From: Ceratobasidium sp. AG-K
Lineage: Eukaryota > Basidiomycota > Agaricomycetes > Cantharellales > Ceratobasidiaceae
Reading direction: 5' to 3'
NCBI GenBank assembly: GCA_037039685.1
Contig: JAWNGF010000002.1
Location: 4,464,001 to 4,528,000, forward strand
Length of the DNA: 64,000 nt
Shown here: positions 1-11,277 of the stretch, in pieces
Numbering within the stretch: the first letter of the stretch is position 1
Layout of the letters: each line of letters opens with the position of its first letter
Program-made: the position numbers and the translations under genes
The notes under the pieces: generated by a model
Databases searched by the model: none
What the model saw: only the letters and a program-made list of their open reading frames with translations
What the model was told of the DNA's origin: nothing

Positions 1-336
1 ACAACACCTAGAACCTCCAGGATTACAGCACCTGCCCCAGAAACTCCAAAAAAGACAACAACTTTTCCCCTTGAAGAATACCAGTACCTAGAATCAGATC
101 AAGAAAGTGTCAGGACAGGAGAAGCAGGGTCTGGAGGATCAACCAGGACAATCAGGTGAAAAATGCAAACCCCTGCAAAGGAAGAAAAGAAGCCCAACAC
201 AACTTGCAGCAGACATTTCAGTATCTATGCAGATATAGCAAATGATGTCACCAAAAGCAAGGATCAATTGACAATTGTCAAAAAAACAGAAGCATACAAT
301 GGAAAAAGAGGAACAGAAGCCAATTGATTCATTACT

Positions 337-1139
337 TTGATGGAAGCATACTTCAACATCCATGGTCAGATCTTTAATAACAATCAAAAGAAGATTACTA
401 CCTTCCTCAGCAGCATGGAACATGAGGCAGCAAAAGCATGGGCTTTCAATCATCTCAAAAGGATTAACAAAAACCCTTCCTATACCAGCGATACCAATGC
501 AATCTACTCCTGGTCAAACATGAGGGAGGATTTTCTCCTTAACTTCAGCAATCCAATGGCAAAGGAACAGGGTTCCAGGAAACTCATGACAATCCAAATG
601 AAGGGCCCTATTGACAATGCTCTCACTTCCTACATCACAGAGTTCAGAAGCCATAAAGCCCTTACCAATATTGGAGATGCTGCATACAAGGAGGCCTTCA
701 AACGAGGGCTGGCCCCAGAATTACTGGCAGAACTAGACACCCTATCCCTGATGAGTGACAATGTTGGAAACCTAAATTTTGAAGGACTTGTGACAGCAAC
801 CATCAAAGTGGACCAAATGCTCAAAGCAAAATGAGGGTATAGATCTACATATATCAGAGCATATGGAGGAAGCAATCAAATCAGGCAAAACAATAAAGGG
901 CAAACAAGTTGAAATGGAAAAACTCAAGGCAAGAAACCAAAATTAGTCCCTGAAGAAACCAAGAAGCATTGTCACCAGGAGGGAGCCTGCATCAAATGCG
1001 GATCAAAGGAGCACTTTGTGCAACAGTGCAAAAATGGATGGAAGGACCTAGACATCCCATCTATCAAACGGAATGAGAAGGCCAAGGCAGGAGACCTGGA
1101 AGAAACTAGTGACAGTGAAAAGGAGTTGGGAAAAGTTTA
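337..1139 (+). pseudogene. element A gag (capsid and zinc knuckle), decayed
   Basis: The reading frame covers the retrotransposon capsid region: a Trp-containing stretch near 430-530, then the helix-rich part to 834. Past a TGA at 832 it reaches one CCHC-like knuckle near 965-1035 (C-x2-C-x4-H-x4-C pattern in CIKCGSKEHFVQQC). Gag packages the element RNA in cytoplasmic particles. A second in-frame TGA lies near 913. Both stops fit CGA-to-TGA decay. The true start is unclear, because the frame is open upstream of the first ATG near 337. Confidence 0.8.
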
Positions 1140-1154
1140 GGCTGCTCTGCTTCC

Positions 1155-4100
1155 ATGTCAGATGCTACCCAGATACCCTTGATCTTGAGGAAACAAATGT
1201 ACTATAGAGCAACAAATGAATCTCCACTTGTCTCAACTCAGATCAAGGGAATCATGGATCCCACTCCCACACTTATTGATTCCGGATCAACAAAGAACTT
1301 TATCAACATCACCTTCTGCCAAAAAAACTCCATTCCCCTTATCAAATTACCTAAAGCAAGAGAAGTGATAGGAATCAATGGAAAAAAGCTACCATCAGTA
1401 GTTTGGTACAAGGTGCACCTCACCTTCAAGATCTTGGGAAAAAGTTTCACACAATAATGCTATGTTATGCCAACTGGAGATTCCCCCCTAATTCTAGGAA
1501 TGACATGGCTATCAGAAGCCAACCCTGAAATAAACTGGGAAACAAAGGAAATTACTTGGTGAAGGGAACCCATCAAAGCAAAAGCAGCACATTTACCTGA
1601 AATACCAGAAGAGTTCCAAGACTTCAAAAAGGTTTTCAGTGAGGAACTTTTTAAGGAATTACCACCACACAGGGAATGGGATTGCAAAATCAATTTTAGG
1701 CCAGATACAGAACTACCTAAACCAGCACAAACTTATCCACTTTCTCCAATGGAAACATGGGTCCTTAGGAAACATATAGAGGAGGAACTAGCAGTGGGCA
1801 AGATTGTACCAAGCAAATCACCCATTGTGTCACCAGCTTTCTTTGTTAAGAAGCATCAAGACAAAAACGCTGAACCTATGACACCAGAAGAACTTTTGCA
1901 ACTAGTAGTTGACCTCAGAGGAGTCAATAAGATCACTATACCTGATCAATTCCCTCTACCACTACAGGAAGACCTTCTGGAAAAATTAAAGGAAGCTAAA
2001 ATCTTCTCAAAATTGGACTTACAGCGAGGTTTCAATAACATTTGAATCAAGGAAAGCAATCAATGGAAAACAGCATTCAGAACCAAGGAAGGACACTATG
2101 AATACAGGGTCATGCCATTTGGACTCATGAATGCTCCAGCAATCTTCCAAAGAATGATGGACAAAATCCTCCATGACATAAAGGACATCTCAGTAGTGAT
2201 CTACATTGATGACATGCTCATCTTTTCAAAGGACTGGGAACAACACGTAAAAGATGTCAGGGAGGTACTGAAGCAATTGGAAGAAAACAACCTCTTCCTG
2301 AAGATCACAACATGCAAATTCTCTATCACCACAGTCACCTTTGTTGGAATAGTCATCACACCCAAAGGAATTTCTATGGAAAAGGACAAAATCAAGGCAA
2401 TTTTGGAATGGCACATCCCAAAGACAGTCAAACAGGTACAGGCCTTCTTAGGCTTTGCAAATCTTTACCAACAATTCATGTGAAACTTCAGCAGTATTGT
2501 CAAGCCATTAACCAAACTCACAAGAAAGGAACAGAAGTGGGAATGGGGTGTGGAACAGCAACAGGCCTTTGATGAACTCAAATCAGCAGTAACTAAGGAC
2601 CCAGTATTGGCACATCCCAACCCCGCCAAACCCTACTTTCTTGAAACAGATGCATTAGGGGTGGCAATGGGGATGATTCTCTCACAACAACAGGACAATG
2701 GATACCTACACCCAATTGGTTTCTTATCACAGAGTTTCACAGCACCACAAATGAACTATGACATGCATGACAAGGAACTTTTGGCCATCATTACAGCCCT
2801 GAAGCACTGGAGATTACATCTGGAAGGAACTAGGGAACCAATTATGGTTTATTTGGATCATAGGAACCTGACTTACTGGCAAACAGCAAAAACCTTTAAC
2901 CAACGACATAACAGATGGTACCAAGAACTGGTGTCTTTTAACTTTGAGATACACTACTGACCAGGAAAACTTTCCAGCAAACCAGACCTCTTGTCTAGAT
3001 GTTCTGAACATCATGATATACCAAATGAAGAACAGATCATGATACATCAGGAAAGATTCCAAGGTTTTGCAGTGGAATTAGGAAGGGACATTATTGCGGA
3101 AATCACAGAAGCACAAGAAGAAGACAAAGCGCTTACCACACTTGTCCTAGCGGTCCAAGACAGGGAAAACCTTCCCCCTAGTGTCAGGAAGCAGTTCAAG
3201 GATTACAAAATAATGCAAGGACTCCTGTGGTACAAGGGTACAATCTATGTTCCAGAAGATAAGGATCTGTGCCTGGAATTACTATGACAACATCATGATT
3301 CACCAACTGCTGGTCACCAGGGGCAAGCAAGAACCCTAGAACTGCTCTCAAGGTGATACTACTGGCCAGGAATGAAAGCAACAGTCAACAGATATGTAGA
3401 CTCCTGCAAAACATGCCAAAGAAGCAAGGGACACATACATTTGGTACCAGTGAAACCATTACCTATAGCAACACATCCTTGCAAAGACATCAGCTATGAC
3501 TCCATTGTCAAGCTACCCAAATCAGCTGGATGGGACAGTATCCTGGTAGTGGTAGATTGACACAGCAAAATGGCGCATTTCGTCCCTTGCAAGGAAGCAA
3601 CAACGGCAGAAGGAGTTGCAGATCTCTTTCTGTCAAATGTTTGGAAGCTTCATGGTTTACCCAAGCAAACAATCTTGGACAGAGGAACCACCTTCAACAG
3701 TCACTTCCTATGTTCCCTTTATGAAAAACTCAGAATCAACCCTGCCTTCAGTACAGCATTCCACCCTCAAACTGATGGGCAGTCAGAATGAGTTAATCAG
3801 TGGCTTGAAGGTTTTCTTAGGGCATTCATCAACTACAGACAGGATAACTGGGCACAATGGCTACCTATTGCGGAATTCTGCTACAACAATCATGTCAACA
3901 GAACCGCAGGCAAGACACACTTTGAAATTAACTATGGATTCCACCCTAGATGGAATATAGTGGATGTCAATGTTCAGAACCCTTTGGCTAGAAACCTACA
4001 AGAGTAAATGGAAGAAGCAAGGAAAGAAGCAACAGCGGCAATGCAATTCCATGAAGATCAGGCAAAGGAACCCAGGGAAAAATATGAGCCAGGCAACCTT

Positions 4101-4610
4101 GTTTGGGTACTAAGCACAAATTTCAAGACAAAGTGACCAATGAAGAAACTTGACAACAAGAAATTAGGTCCCTTCAAGGTCGCAAAGGCAATCTCTTCCC
4201 ATGCATATGAAATTGAACTTCCCAAATCCATCAAGAAACATAATGTCTTCCATATTGATCAGTTATGGAAATACAAGGAAGACAAGGAGTTCAACAGGAA
4301 CCAAATGCAACCACCTCCCATAGAAACAGAAGAAGACAAAGAAGTTTATGAAGTTGAGAAGATTGTAGACTGGAAGGAAACAAAGGAAGGACTCAAATAT
4401 GTAATCCGATGGAAGGGATATCTGCCAAGCAAAGATACTGAAGAAAGAGCGGAAAAGATTGCAGAACTACTACCCATCATGAGAAGATTCCTCAAAGAAA
4501 ACCCTTCAGCACCTGTACCCCGGAATTTCAAACAACAGCCAGTTAAAAGGCCAGGGGAAGAGCGGCAAAACTCAACTCAAACAGCTCTCACCAGCCTTAC
4601 ATTGCTCTAA
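1155..4610 (+). pseudogene. element A pol: protease, RT, RNase H, integrase, chromodomain; decayed
   Basis: Protease: the aspartic motif D-S-G-S lies near 1275. Reverse transcriptase: about 1750-2480, with the catalytic YIDD box near 2203-2214. RNase H: about 2550-2960, with its first Asp in the ETDA stretch. Integrase: about 2990-3960, with an H-H-C-C zinc motif across 3290-3420 and a central catalytic domain. A C-terminal chromodomain follows (about 4330-4480, ending in an R-W-K-G-Y core). The frame is cut by TGA stops at family Arg positions, by a TAA at 1455 and by further stops near 1560, 4005 and 4130. The product would copy and insert the element DNA. No intact enzyme can be made from this copy. 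Confidence 0.9.
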
Positions 4611-4655
4611 AGCCACTCTTACACCAATCCACCTACCTCAAAAAACGTTGCAAGC

Positions 4656-5422
4656 ATGCCTGCCGCTCGCCGCTCAGTCACCATCAGCAACCTTCCATGG
4701 GCCAAAGGCACAGCCCACAAAATTGCCAAGCACCTTGACTTGGGCATAGTCTTGTACCATGTCCCTCAGCGCATGCAGCATGCCAGACAATGTCAATACT
4801 ATCCAGGGAGCAACATGCTCCCCCTGGCAGTGGCAGGGGAATTTGAGTGGGTTGGACACAAGCCACCCACAAAGCAACAACTCAGGGAGCGACCAAGCAT
4901 CCTGATAGCCAGGGGATGTGCAGTGTTTTTGGCCCAGGAAGCAATACTGGGCAGTGTCAAGAACAGGACAAGCAAAGAGTGGGGGGACCATTACATTGAC
5001 AACCCCCATGTTTGGCAATCCAAGTGGATCTGGGAGGAGAAGGAAGGAAGGGTGCACCTACACAACAAGTGGGAATGGGATGCAGTCTGGGACAGGACTT
5101 GAAGGACTGGCTGGAGGACAGGGGCCGATGGGCCAAGGAGATTGAGTACCGGCCGTGGTGGTGGGACAACAGTCCCAACCTGGACCAATGGGCAGAAAGG
5201 GAAGGGTCACCAACAGAATGGCTGGCGGAGGAAGAGAGGGTTTGGGTCAAGGACCAACCCACATGGGAAGAGGGGTGCAAGGAGGCCCCCATGGAGTTGA
5301 AGGAGGAAGTGGGGGACTTGGTGGAGAACCTGATAGTTCTGGAAGAGGAGGAGGAAGCAATGTGGTCCCAGGGGGACAAGGAGGCTTTTGAAAAAATGGT
5401 GGGCGACTGTAAATTTCAGTAG
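4656..5422 (+). CDS. element A extra 3' ORF (ORF3), frameshifted
   Basis: A separate reading frame starts ATG CCT GCC (Met-Pro-Ala) after the chromodomain and runs to just before the polypurine tract. It is open from 4656 to 5102, then continues in another frame from about 5095 to 5422, so one small indel splits it. Visible parts are a GEFEWVGHK stretch, a short Cys motif (ARGCAVF), and a long Trp- and Glu-rich tail with a WWW run. Elements B1 (42448-43632) and G (60586-61349, minus) have a related frame in the same place. I recognise no known domain. The position is that of env in some Ty3-like elements, but no signal peptide or membrane segment is visible, so an envelope role is not supported. 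Confidence 0.7.
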
Positions 5423-5464
5423 TTGCCATTCAGGTCCCCTAAATGGGCTCTTAAGGGGGGGTAA

Positions 5465-5960
5465 TGTCATGACCCAAGGCCCCTCCTATGGACTTCATCT
5501 TCTGGCTGCTTGTCTTGTGTCTCCTTTGTTCCACCCTCCTATGCACACATTTCCTTTGTGTCTGTTTCCTTTGTGCTTGCACAGCCTTAAGCTGCTTCTT
5601 TTCTCTTTTGTCTTGCAACTTCCTTCCTCAGCAAGTCATGTTCCTTTATAGGACATGACTCATAGAGCTTTCTGATTGGATAGTTTGTATGACTTGTTTC
5701 TTGGCATGAGTATGACTCATGCCTTTTCCTGAATATATAATGAGGCAACAACAAGCATGGTATCCCCATCTTGTTTTGCCTTGTCATTTCCCCAACAAAC
5801 AGTCTTCCACTGGGTTTCCCTCAGGGTTACCTTGGATCCTCAGGTCTTAGTGCTGTTCACAGTCTATAGTTCACAGTTCTTCAGGTGCCAAGTCTCTCTA
5901 AGTCTTGACTTGCGCACATACAGTTACAGTCAGCAACCATCATAGTGTTGGGTTGCGACA
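5465..5960 (+). repeat. 3' LTR of element A (LTR family A)
   Basis: It begins TGTCATGACC and ends GGTTGCGACA (TG..CA ends), 496 bases, directly after a G-rich polypurine tract. A TATA-like stretch (GAATATATAATG) lies near 5731-5743, with the likely transcription start about 30 bases on. A second copy in reverse orientation is found at 54728-56839 as a solo LTR, which confirms both ends. Confidence 0.92.
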
Positions 5961-7100
5961 AGTGTGTATCATAGCCAGTGTGTGCCTGGTGGACTGGTTG
6001 AGCAAGAGTGACAAGGTAGGGTGTTTGTAAGTCTGGATTGCTTGAGCCAGCAAATAGCCAAATGTCTGGTGTACAATAAAGTTGAGATTCTTCAAGACTC
6101 CTTATTGTGGTCATGGCATACTTAAATCCAAACCCGTCCAAGCTGCCTGGCAGCTGTGTGCCTGATACATTGCAGAAGTGTGGCTATATATACAAGGATG
6201 AAACTTTGTCAATGTTGTCCTGAGCTATCAAGGAAAGGCATGGAGTCTGATTCCTTGAGCACCTCACTTCTCAATTGGCAAGAGTATCAATATACACATT
6301 AAATACATTAAAAAGTCCTGGAGTACTACCCAGAAGGGCATTGCATGTGATGAGGCATTTTGCATCATTATCCTGTTGTAAAAGTCCCTTCAGGCTGACT
6401 GAGGCACTATATAGGCTAAGTGCACTGAATCCTAGCCATATCCACATTGAAACTGGTGGCCCAATTCACTGGGCATGCCTGCTTTCAGTGACTGATGAAC
6501 TGAAGATTACCTTTGGGAGTGGCTGGGAGCAAATCAGCTGCACAGCCTATTGAAATTTACCCTTTATGGACCAAGAATGCAAAGCAGGCGAGATGGCTGA
6601 ATAACAATTTTGGTTCAGTGCATTTACTGATATTATTCAGTAACCTGAGACCTACAGTGAGATTGACAAGCACAGATTTAATAGAACATACAACACTTCT
6701 TTGCCAGCCTAGCATTGGGGACATGGTCATCAAGCAATTTCAATTTGAGTTCACTCACTTGTAGAGTTACTAAGACTAAAGGTGGGGGTACCACTATGGT
6801 CCTGAAATGTGGCCAACAAATGGAATGGCGTGGAGTCGATTGTATAGCGACTGACAGTCTTGAACACTGTGCTACGCTGTAGACTCAAGAATCAATGTAG
6901 GAGAACCAGCATAACTAAAAAAAGAAGCTCACAACCAGGACGGAGATGGCAAACCTTGGTGGCTTGTTAGGAGACCTCAAACCAGACAAATTAATCTCTG
7001 ATCAAACATTAACCAATATTTTCAGGAGCAAGTTCACCCAGGAAACCCACTCAACTATTGGGGTTCCATGCTTTGGCAGCATGAGGTAGAGAGACAACTG
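5961..7100 (-). pseudogene. membrane-protein gene copy 1, truncated and cut by element A
   Basis: From base 5961 the DNA matches, on the minus strand, the middle part of copy 2 (about 8310-9000) and of copy 3 (about 12200-12950). Shared stretches include the exon read from 5965-6170 and the splice region near 6770-6960. The C-terminal exons are absent, because the LTR of element A starts exactly at the breakpoint. The N-terminal exons are also missing, since copy 2 ends immediately upstream. No complete reading frame remains. It is a remnant of a tandem duplication, later disrupted by a retrotransposon. Confidence 0.7.
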
Positions 7101-7352
7101 GTCAAGAATTTGAAAGTAGCTTCTGAGTAAGTTTTGTGCCTAGAAAACTGGCGTCCTCCTTACGGCGGAGTGTTTGAAGGGAGAAAGACATTTGTGCTGT
7201 TGCTTCTTGCAGGATGGGAACAACACGCGGAATAGTAGGAGTACATACACATCACCAATAATATACACTGGATACAAATTATAGACATCTAGTACTTTTT
7301 CATGGAAGGAAGGAATGAAACGTTTTCCTGAATCATAGTTCAAACATTAGTG

Positions 7353-9934
7353 CTACATCGCACCACACACTCTCAATAACCAACTCACTCTCTCGGAGTC
7401 TGTGGTATTGGATTCCTGAGATAGGGATTCATTTGAGCTATTCACCTCACCCAGTTCGACACGTATACATGCCCAGTCAGAGTCCACCTGTTGCGAGCAT
7501 GTGCCCTCATCCATGGCCAATGCTGGCCCCAGGTCGAATACGTAGTCGAGCAGAAACTGGGTTATATGGATGTTGTTGTAATTGTGTGAGCCGCCTCCAC
7601 CATCACTGGAGGTAACTTGAGATCCAGATGGGTAGTAGTGCTCGCGCAAACACTCACGGAAAGCGCGGGTAGCAAACCGACCAACGAACCCAAATGGTGC
7701 AATCAGCTTGACACCTAATCGACGTTGCTCATGCCTTGTTAGGTTTGTCATGCATACTACCACATTATACTTACCAAACATGCCCCAGAATAATGGCCGG
7801 CCAAAAAGGAATAGATGCAACCCTTGTAGGAGAGCAAATAGACCACCAATTGAGGCTAAAATGTCGAAACTACTGCCTGTGCGATACTCTTTGGTCACCT
7901 CCACTAGCATTGTGGGTCCGGCAACTCCCCCTTGAAATCTGCTCTGGAATATTTGAGAAGAAGCGACTAGGAACTTTGGCCAGGAGATGAATCCGCTCGA
8001 GTAGAGCATAAGGTCGTCCGTGAAATTGGAACCGGTTATTGGGCTGCTGGATACCTGCACTGGATTTTGACAGCAGAGTGTCAGAATTCCATTACGACGA
8101 CACAATGGAATTATGTTCGGCGACGAGTGACTAGCCCATTGATCACTCACATACAGGATACAAAGTTGTGCTATTGAATCTCTGTTGCGATATGAGGCGC
8201 CGAGGTTAGTCCTACTTGTCGTTCAATAAAGGATTTATACCTACCGGCTTCTTCCCGGTTATAGCATCCAAGTGTGGCGAGGACGTAATAGCCCGACGGA
8301 CGGCATAATGTGTATCATATATAGTATAAGCCTGGTGGATCGGTCGAATCGGGGTTACGAGGTAGGGCGTCCGTAGGTCTGGAGAATGGCCGGTGTTACC
8401 GGCAACTAGCCAAATATCTGGCAGATCATAAAGTTGCGATTTTTGAGGACTTGTCCTTGTAGTTATGGTATAATGAAATCCAAAGCGGCCCCGTTTGCCG
8501 AAGCTGGTTAGGTGCTGATTGACTGATAGATCCCAGAGGTGTAGAATTGATCAGCCCGATAGGCAGGAGTTATACTCGAAGAGAAGCTTACAACAAACGT
8601 AGTGGGAGAAAGCTGAAGTGCGATTGTATCTGTCAGGTTGTGTATGTACCTGAAAAGCTTCGCACGTGCCTATACATTAAGCACTCAGTAATTGTGTGAA
8701 TAGGTACCAAAAATTAGCCATTGGGATGAGTCCCAACTGTTACTTACTCGCAGAGTTACGACTACTAGGGGCAGAGGCACTACGCTCCTGAAATGTGATA
8801 GACAAATTGAAGGGCGTGGAGTCGATCGTAGCCGGATAACGCTGTGGACTCAAAGATCGGCATAATAAAACAAACAATAATAAGAACAGTAGCTCACAAC
8901 TAGGACTGATATCTGATCTTGGTTCTCGTTTGGTACTTGTCTCCCAAAGGGTTCGACCAGAACTCGAGATGGAAGCTCTTCGTTCCCTAGCTGAGTCAGC
9001 AGAACGATGGTACGCGTGATGAGCAAGGCAATGGCTGCCAGAGCAAAGGCGTGTTGGGAAAAGGCATATAGCTTGGTTTCTACCGGGCTGACAGGCGGAG
9101 GTAAGACACGTTCACGGTTACACCCAAGATCGCACTCACTGGACCCTTCTTAGTATCGAATTGCCGAGGAACCTGTAGAAAGATAGAAACATTCGCCCGC
9201 GACGTGGAATTCGGCCCTCGTGTCGCGGTATCCCTCGCCATGAGAGGGGTTTCTCTGTGGTGGGGGGTGGCGCTCCAGTTGCAAGATCCTCGACATTGAT
9301 TGACCAGTGCCCGAGTACCGCGTCTCCTGATATCCGTGCGCGTATAAAAAGGGCATAGAGAACAAGCGATAGCAATCCCTGCACACCAAAACTGACAAAT
9401 ACTAAATAAACTGCTCTCGGGTTGAATGGGAAAGGGATCGCAGACGTGTCGCCCATCAATCCTGGACATTCATGATCATGGAGGTTAGTAGCATATGCGC
9501 ATCGCGAGGTTTGTATCAAAGTAGCTTGCCTATAAACAATACTACGATCAATAGAGAGATTGTTTGCTGCACAGCGAATGATCCAAGGATCGTCTCCGTG
9601 AACAGAAATCCGTGGGCGACCCTTTGGAAGATTTGAATATTACAGGATTCTGAGTGTTCCGGGAGACTTACAGATAGGTTGAGTTGACCAGAGAGATGAA
9701 ACAGGGAACATATAGTGCGGCTACAGATAAATTAGCCGACGAATGGAAAGTTTGGGAGTGTTTCCCACCGCATCGAGGTGTCGAGACTGTCTCATTCGGA
9801 CCGCGGTAAGAATTATGGATGTCGATAAATCTCAGGAGGTCGCTGTAAATGAACACGCCCAGCGGGACGCCGAGTCCAATCTGTGAAACCAAGGCGCAGT
9901 AGAACCAGTACTAGCGGAGCTTTTCTACAAACAT
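7353..9934 (-). pseudogene. membrane-protein gene copy 2 (multi-exon), early stop
   Basis: This is a multi-exon minus-strand gene of an unrecognised fungal membrane-protein family. The C-terminal exon pair (8150-7353) holds a strong hydrophobic segment (FDILASIGGLFALLQGLHLF), then KLIAPFGFVGRFA and a polar tail. Upstream parts match copy 3 exon by exon: the exon ending in NSILRRVQ (9519-9136), a transmembrane exon near 9075-8960, and an N-terminal exon near 9900-9668. At the N-terminus ATG at 9934 is followed seven codons later by an in-frame TAG, where copy 3 has a Lys before Tyr-Trp-Phe. The copy may therefore be dead, or may start elsewhere. Copy 1 lies downstream and a NIPA relic upstream. 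Function unknown. Confidence 0.6.
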
Positions 9935-10467
9935 GAATTCCGTCGAGGATACTGTTAGTGGGTCCATCAACGGCCTGGGTCTATATACACGACGCTAACC
10001 CTTGTTGGGGCCATACTGTGCCAAAAGAGGACGCACACACTGATTTATCGAACGCGTTGCCTCGCAAAGGCAAACACCTATCACGGAGCTGCTGCAACGA
10101 GAGTACCAAAGTTCCTATGAGATAAAGGACCTCAAAACCCAGGGCGTCTATTGTGTGATAAGCCATTGTGTGTTGCTGAGCTGCCGCGAGGATCGCCCCG
10201 TGATGGCCGAGCGCGGGGTTTCGAGTCATCGAGCACACAAAACTTCTTTACCACGTGCGTATTGGAAGGAGTGATCGTCGATCAATGACAGTTTGAAGTT
10301 AAGCGCCCAAAGTGGTGCTCCAAACGTTTCACGTTCTGGGAATCATCATCGCAATTATTGTAACACCTCCCATCGAGTAACACTGGTCTGCAAATATAGG
10401 CTCTGTACATTTACAACAACTCTAAAGTTCAATCTGCAGGCACAGACGTGAACCGAGAAATGTAAGA

Positions 10468-10630
10468 ATCGTTGATACTGGTTCGACAACGGATGTCTCG
10501 CCGCGTCCTTGATCTCTCCGCCCCCCGCCTCGACACCCTCGCCCATTGCAACTTTTCCGTCCCCGGACAGTACCTCTCGACCGGCCTTGACCTCGCCCAA
10601 GGATCCGCTGATTTCGAATCCCCCTGTCTC
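10468..10630 (-). pseudogene. relic of the NIPA transporter C-terminal tail
   Basis: The minus-strand translation here (GEVKAGREVLSGDGK, then GEGVEAGGGE) matches the extreme C-terminus of the NIPA gene at 14275-16966 (GEVKSGRGVLSMDGE, then SEGVEAEGEG) at the same relative place, just upstream of the membrane-protein gene. No transporter helices are found next to it. It shows that the duplicated block held the membrane gene plus the 3' end of NIPA. Confidence 0.6.
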
Positions 10631-10714
10631 AATGACTTTACCGATTGTGGACCCGTTGAGTTTCTTGGGCATCCTATTGTCTCCTCTTGGCCTTGCCGTT
10701 ATCCTCAATGGTAG

Positions 10715-11277
10715 AGGCGAGAACCTACAGTATGTAATGCTGGCGGCGGTCGTTGGGTGTATCCATCGCTGACATCAGTCAAATCCCACGCGACGATAAG
10801 GCATCTAGCGCTCAATCCTGTATACCACCTGCATCAGAGCCTAATATTCTATCGGTCAAACGGTCAAGCTTGTCGGTTTGATACCGGATGTCGCCCGGCC
10901 TGTGTTTGATGCGCGATGAAAGTGGATGAGAATGAACTGGGGTCCATGAAAGCAAATGTCTCGTGTGATTGTGTATGCCTAGCAAAATAATACAACAAAA
11001 GGTAAAGGAAAACATGTCCGCCGAAAAGCTAAAGGATGGCATTAAGGAATTAGCCTCGTGGGCGGGAATGACAGGCGGTAAACACCATACGCGCTCATAC
11101 ATCTGGGATATCGCTACTCGTGCGATGAGAACAGTGAGTTAGATGACCTGTTATACACAGACTTAATACGTGCCATTCTTGAGACACCAAGTCTAGTACT
11201 TCGTCACGGATGGCAGAAATGATTCGTTATCCTGATTCCCGGGCTGAGGCGTTAGTCAGACCTCGCGCCACCCATAA
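10715..11277. other. intergenic stretch between copy 2 block and copy 3
   Basis: There is no supported gene. The only open frame of note is a 42-codon plus-strand ORF at 11014-11142 that begins MSAEKLKDGIKELASWAG and ends in GTGAGTTAG, so it could be a first exon with a donor site. No second exon was found, and I treat it as chance or a remnant. Confidence 0.4.

Larger units (their letters stand above)
1..5960 (+). mobile_element. Ty3/gypsy chromodomain retrotransposon, element A, left end outside window
   Basis: The window opens inside the element. In order are seen gag (capsid part and one zinc knuckle), protease, reverse transcriptase, RNase H, integrase and chromodomain, which is the Ty3/gypsy gene order. 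An extra 3' reading frame, a polypurine tract (5453-5464, A2G7-type) and a 3' LTR (5465-5960) follow. The 5' LTR must lie left of base 1. The coding part is dead: at least seven in-frame TGA stops (832, 2043, 2481, 2958, 3285, 3558, 3789) sit where the family has Arg, so CGA became TGA. The first bases after the LTR are AGTGT, the expected right-hand target duplication, which cannot be checked from this window. The element lies inside copy 1 of the minus-strand membrane-protein gene. Confidence 0.93.

Noticed and set aside
4674..5057. Minus-strand frame of 127 codons opposite ORF3 of element A
   Set aside because: It is antisense to a frame conserved among three elements, has no motif and no element-like neighbour.
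4656..5422. Envelope gene of an errantivirus-like element
   Set aside because: ORF3 has the position of env but no signal peptide, no membrane helix and no furin-type site in any of the three copies.
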